NCBI GenBank assembly: GCA_945610215.1
Contig: CALYZR010000044.1
Span: forward strand, 1-6,072
DNA length: 6,072 nucleotides
Source: an uncultured Clostridium sp.
GTDB taxonomy: Bacteria; Bacillota; Clostridia; TANB77; CAG-508
Direction of reading: 5' to 3'
Numbering within the stretch: the first letter of the stretch is position 1; every line of letters begins with the position of its first letter. The notes beneath the pieces were generated by a model. The model worked only from the letters and a program-made list of their open reading frames with translations. It ran no database searches and was not told the DNA's origin. Positions 5,864-6,072 of this stretch are shown here, one piece after another. The position numbers and the translations under genes are program-made.

Positions 5864-5887
5864 AAAAAGGAGATTTCTCTCCTTTTT
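5864..5887 (-). terminator. Strong intrinsic terminator of pcrA
   Basis: On the minus strand AAAAAGGAGA (5878-5887) pairs with TCTCCTTTTT (5864-5873) over a four-base loop, a perfect ten-pair stem leading into a T-run. The stem overlaps the first bases of the pcrA stop codon (5886-5888). It isolates the spore coat genes from pcrA transcription. Confidence 0.9.
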
Positions 5888-6072
5888 ACATTATTTCTAA
5901 ATTTGCGAATTTTGCCATTAGTCTTTTTCGTCCAACTTTTTCAAAGTTTATATCTAACTTTAAGTCTTCTCCTTCTTGTTCTACTGAATTTATTACACCT
6001 TCTCCAAATTTTTTGTGATATACAGTTACTCCTGCTCTAAATTTACTTAAATCTAGTCCTTCGTTTTTTGTT
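5886..6072 (-). CDS. pcrA: ATP-dependent DNA helicase PcrA, C-terminal end (runs off the right edge)
   Basis: Only the last 61 residues and the stop are in the window. They carry the C-terminal domain typical of gram-positive PcrA: KFRAGVTVYHKKFGEGVINSVE, then a short beta-rich stretch (EDLKLDINFE) and GRKRLMAKFANLEIM at the end. In relatives this Tudor-like domain binds RNA polymerase. PcrA is a superfamily 1A 3'-5' helicase in nucleotide excision repair, rolling-circle replication and removal of RecA or RNA polymerase from DNA. The catalytic domains lie outside the window. The stop codon TAA (5886-5888) sits at the edge of the terminator stem. UvrD-type helicases without this ending exist, so the motif supports PcrA specifically. 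Confidence 0.88.
   Translation of the reverse strand, partial: TKNEGLDLSKFRAGVTVYHKKFGEGVINSVEQEGEDLKLDINFEKVGRKRLMAKFANLEIM

Noticed and set aside
1..6072. CRISPR array, insertion sequence, phage or defence system
   Set aside because: No regularly spaced repeats, transposase, integrase or toxin-antitoxin-like pair was seen; gene content is ordinary clostridial core.

Overview
The window is AT-rich chromosomal DNA with short intergenic gaps and strong AGGAGG-type ribosome binding sites. Its gene content (CotF-type spore coat proteins, the ClpC adaptor MecA, a DUF4321-RadC-MreB-MreC cluster, a gram-positive PcrA C-terminus and PurB) points to an endospore-forming, low-GC member of the Clostridia. 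The exact genus cannot be read from the sequence. Apart from mecA, all genes lie on the minus strand.

Right part (about 5120-6072, read right to left): the 3' end of pcrA (UvrD-type helicase) runs into a strong intrinsic terminator. Next come two tightly packed small spore coat genes, the second with its Shine-Dalgarno overlapping the stop codon of the first. A 230-base gap follows, with an unusual hairpin that can fold in two ways. Then comes a membrane-anchored M23 peptidase with all its zinc ligands, whose only good ribosome binding site points to an ATT start codon.

Middle (about 2968-4120): the M23 gene and mecA converge on a shared bidirectional terminator. mecA (plus strand, TTG start) and the DUF4321 gene (minus strand) diverge from an AT-rich 233-base region. 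That region holds a near-consensus sigma-A promoter for the DUF4321 operon and extended -10 promoters for mecA.

Left part (1-3225): one operon, DUF4321 - radC - mreB - mreC, encodes a small membrane protein, a JAMM-domain protein and the cell-shape cytoskeleton. The mreC reading frame is broken by a frameshift near 581-590; the remaining 77 codons continue in another frame to 352. No mreD follows. About 105 bases further on, purB (adenylosuccinate lyase) begins and runs out of the window.

Together the genes concern cell-wall and shape control (MreB/MreC, M23 peptidase), proteolysis (MecA), sporulation (coat proteins) and housekeeping (PcrA, PurB). I found no mobile element, CRISPR array, tRNA, rRNA or clearly novel system. 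The frameshifted mreC, the missing mreD and the possible ATT start are the points most worth checking.
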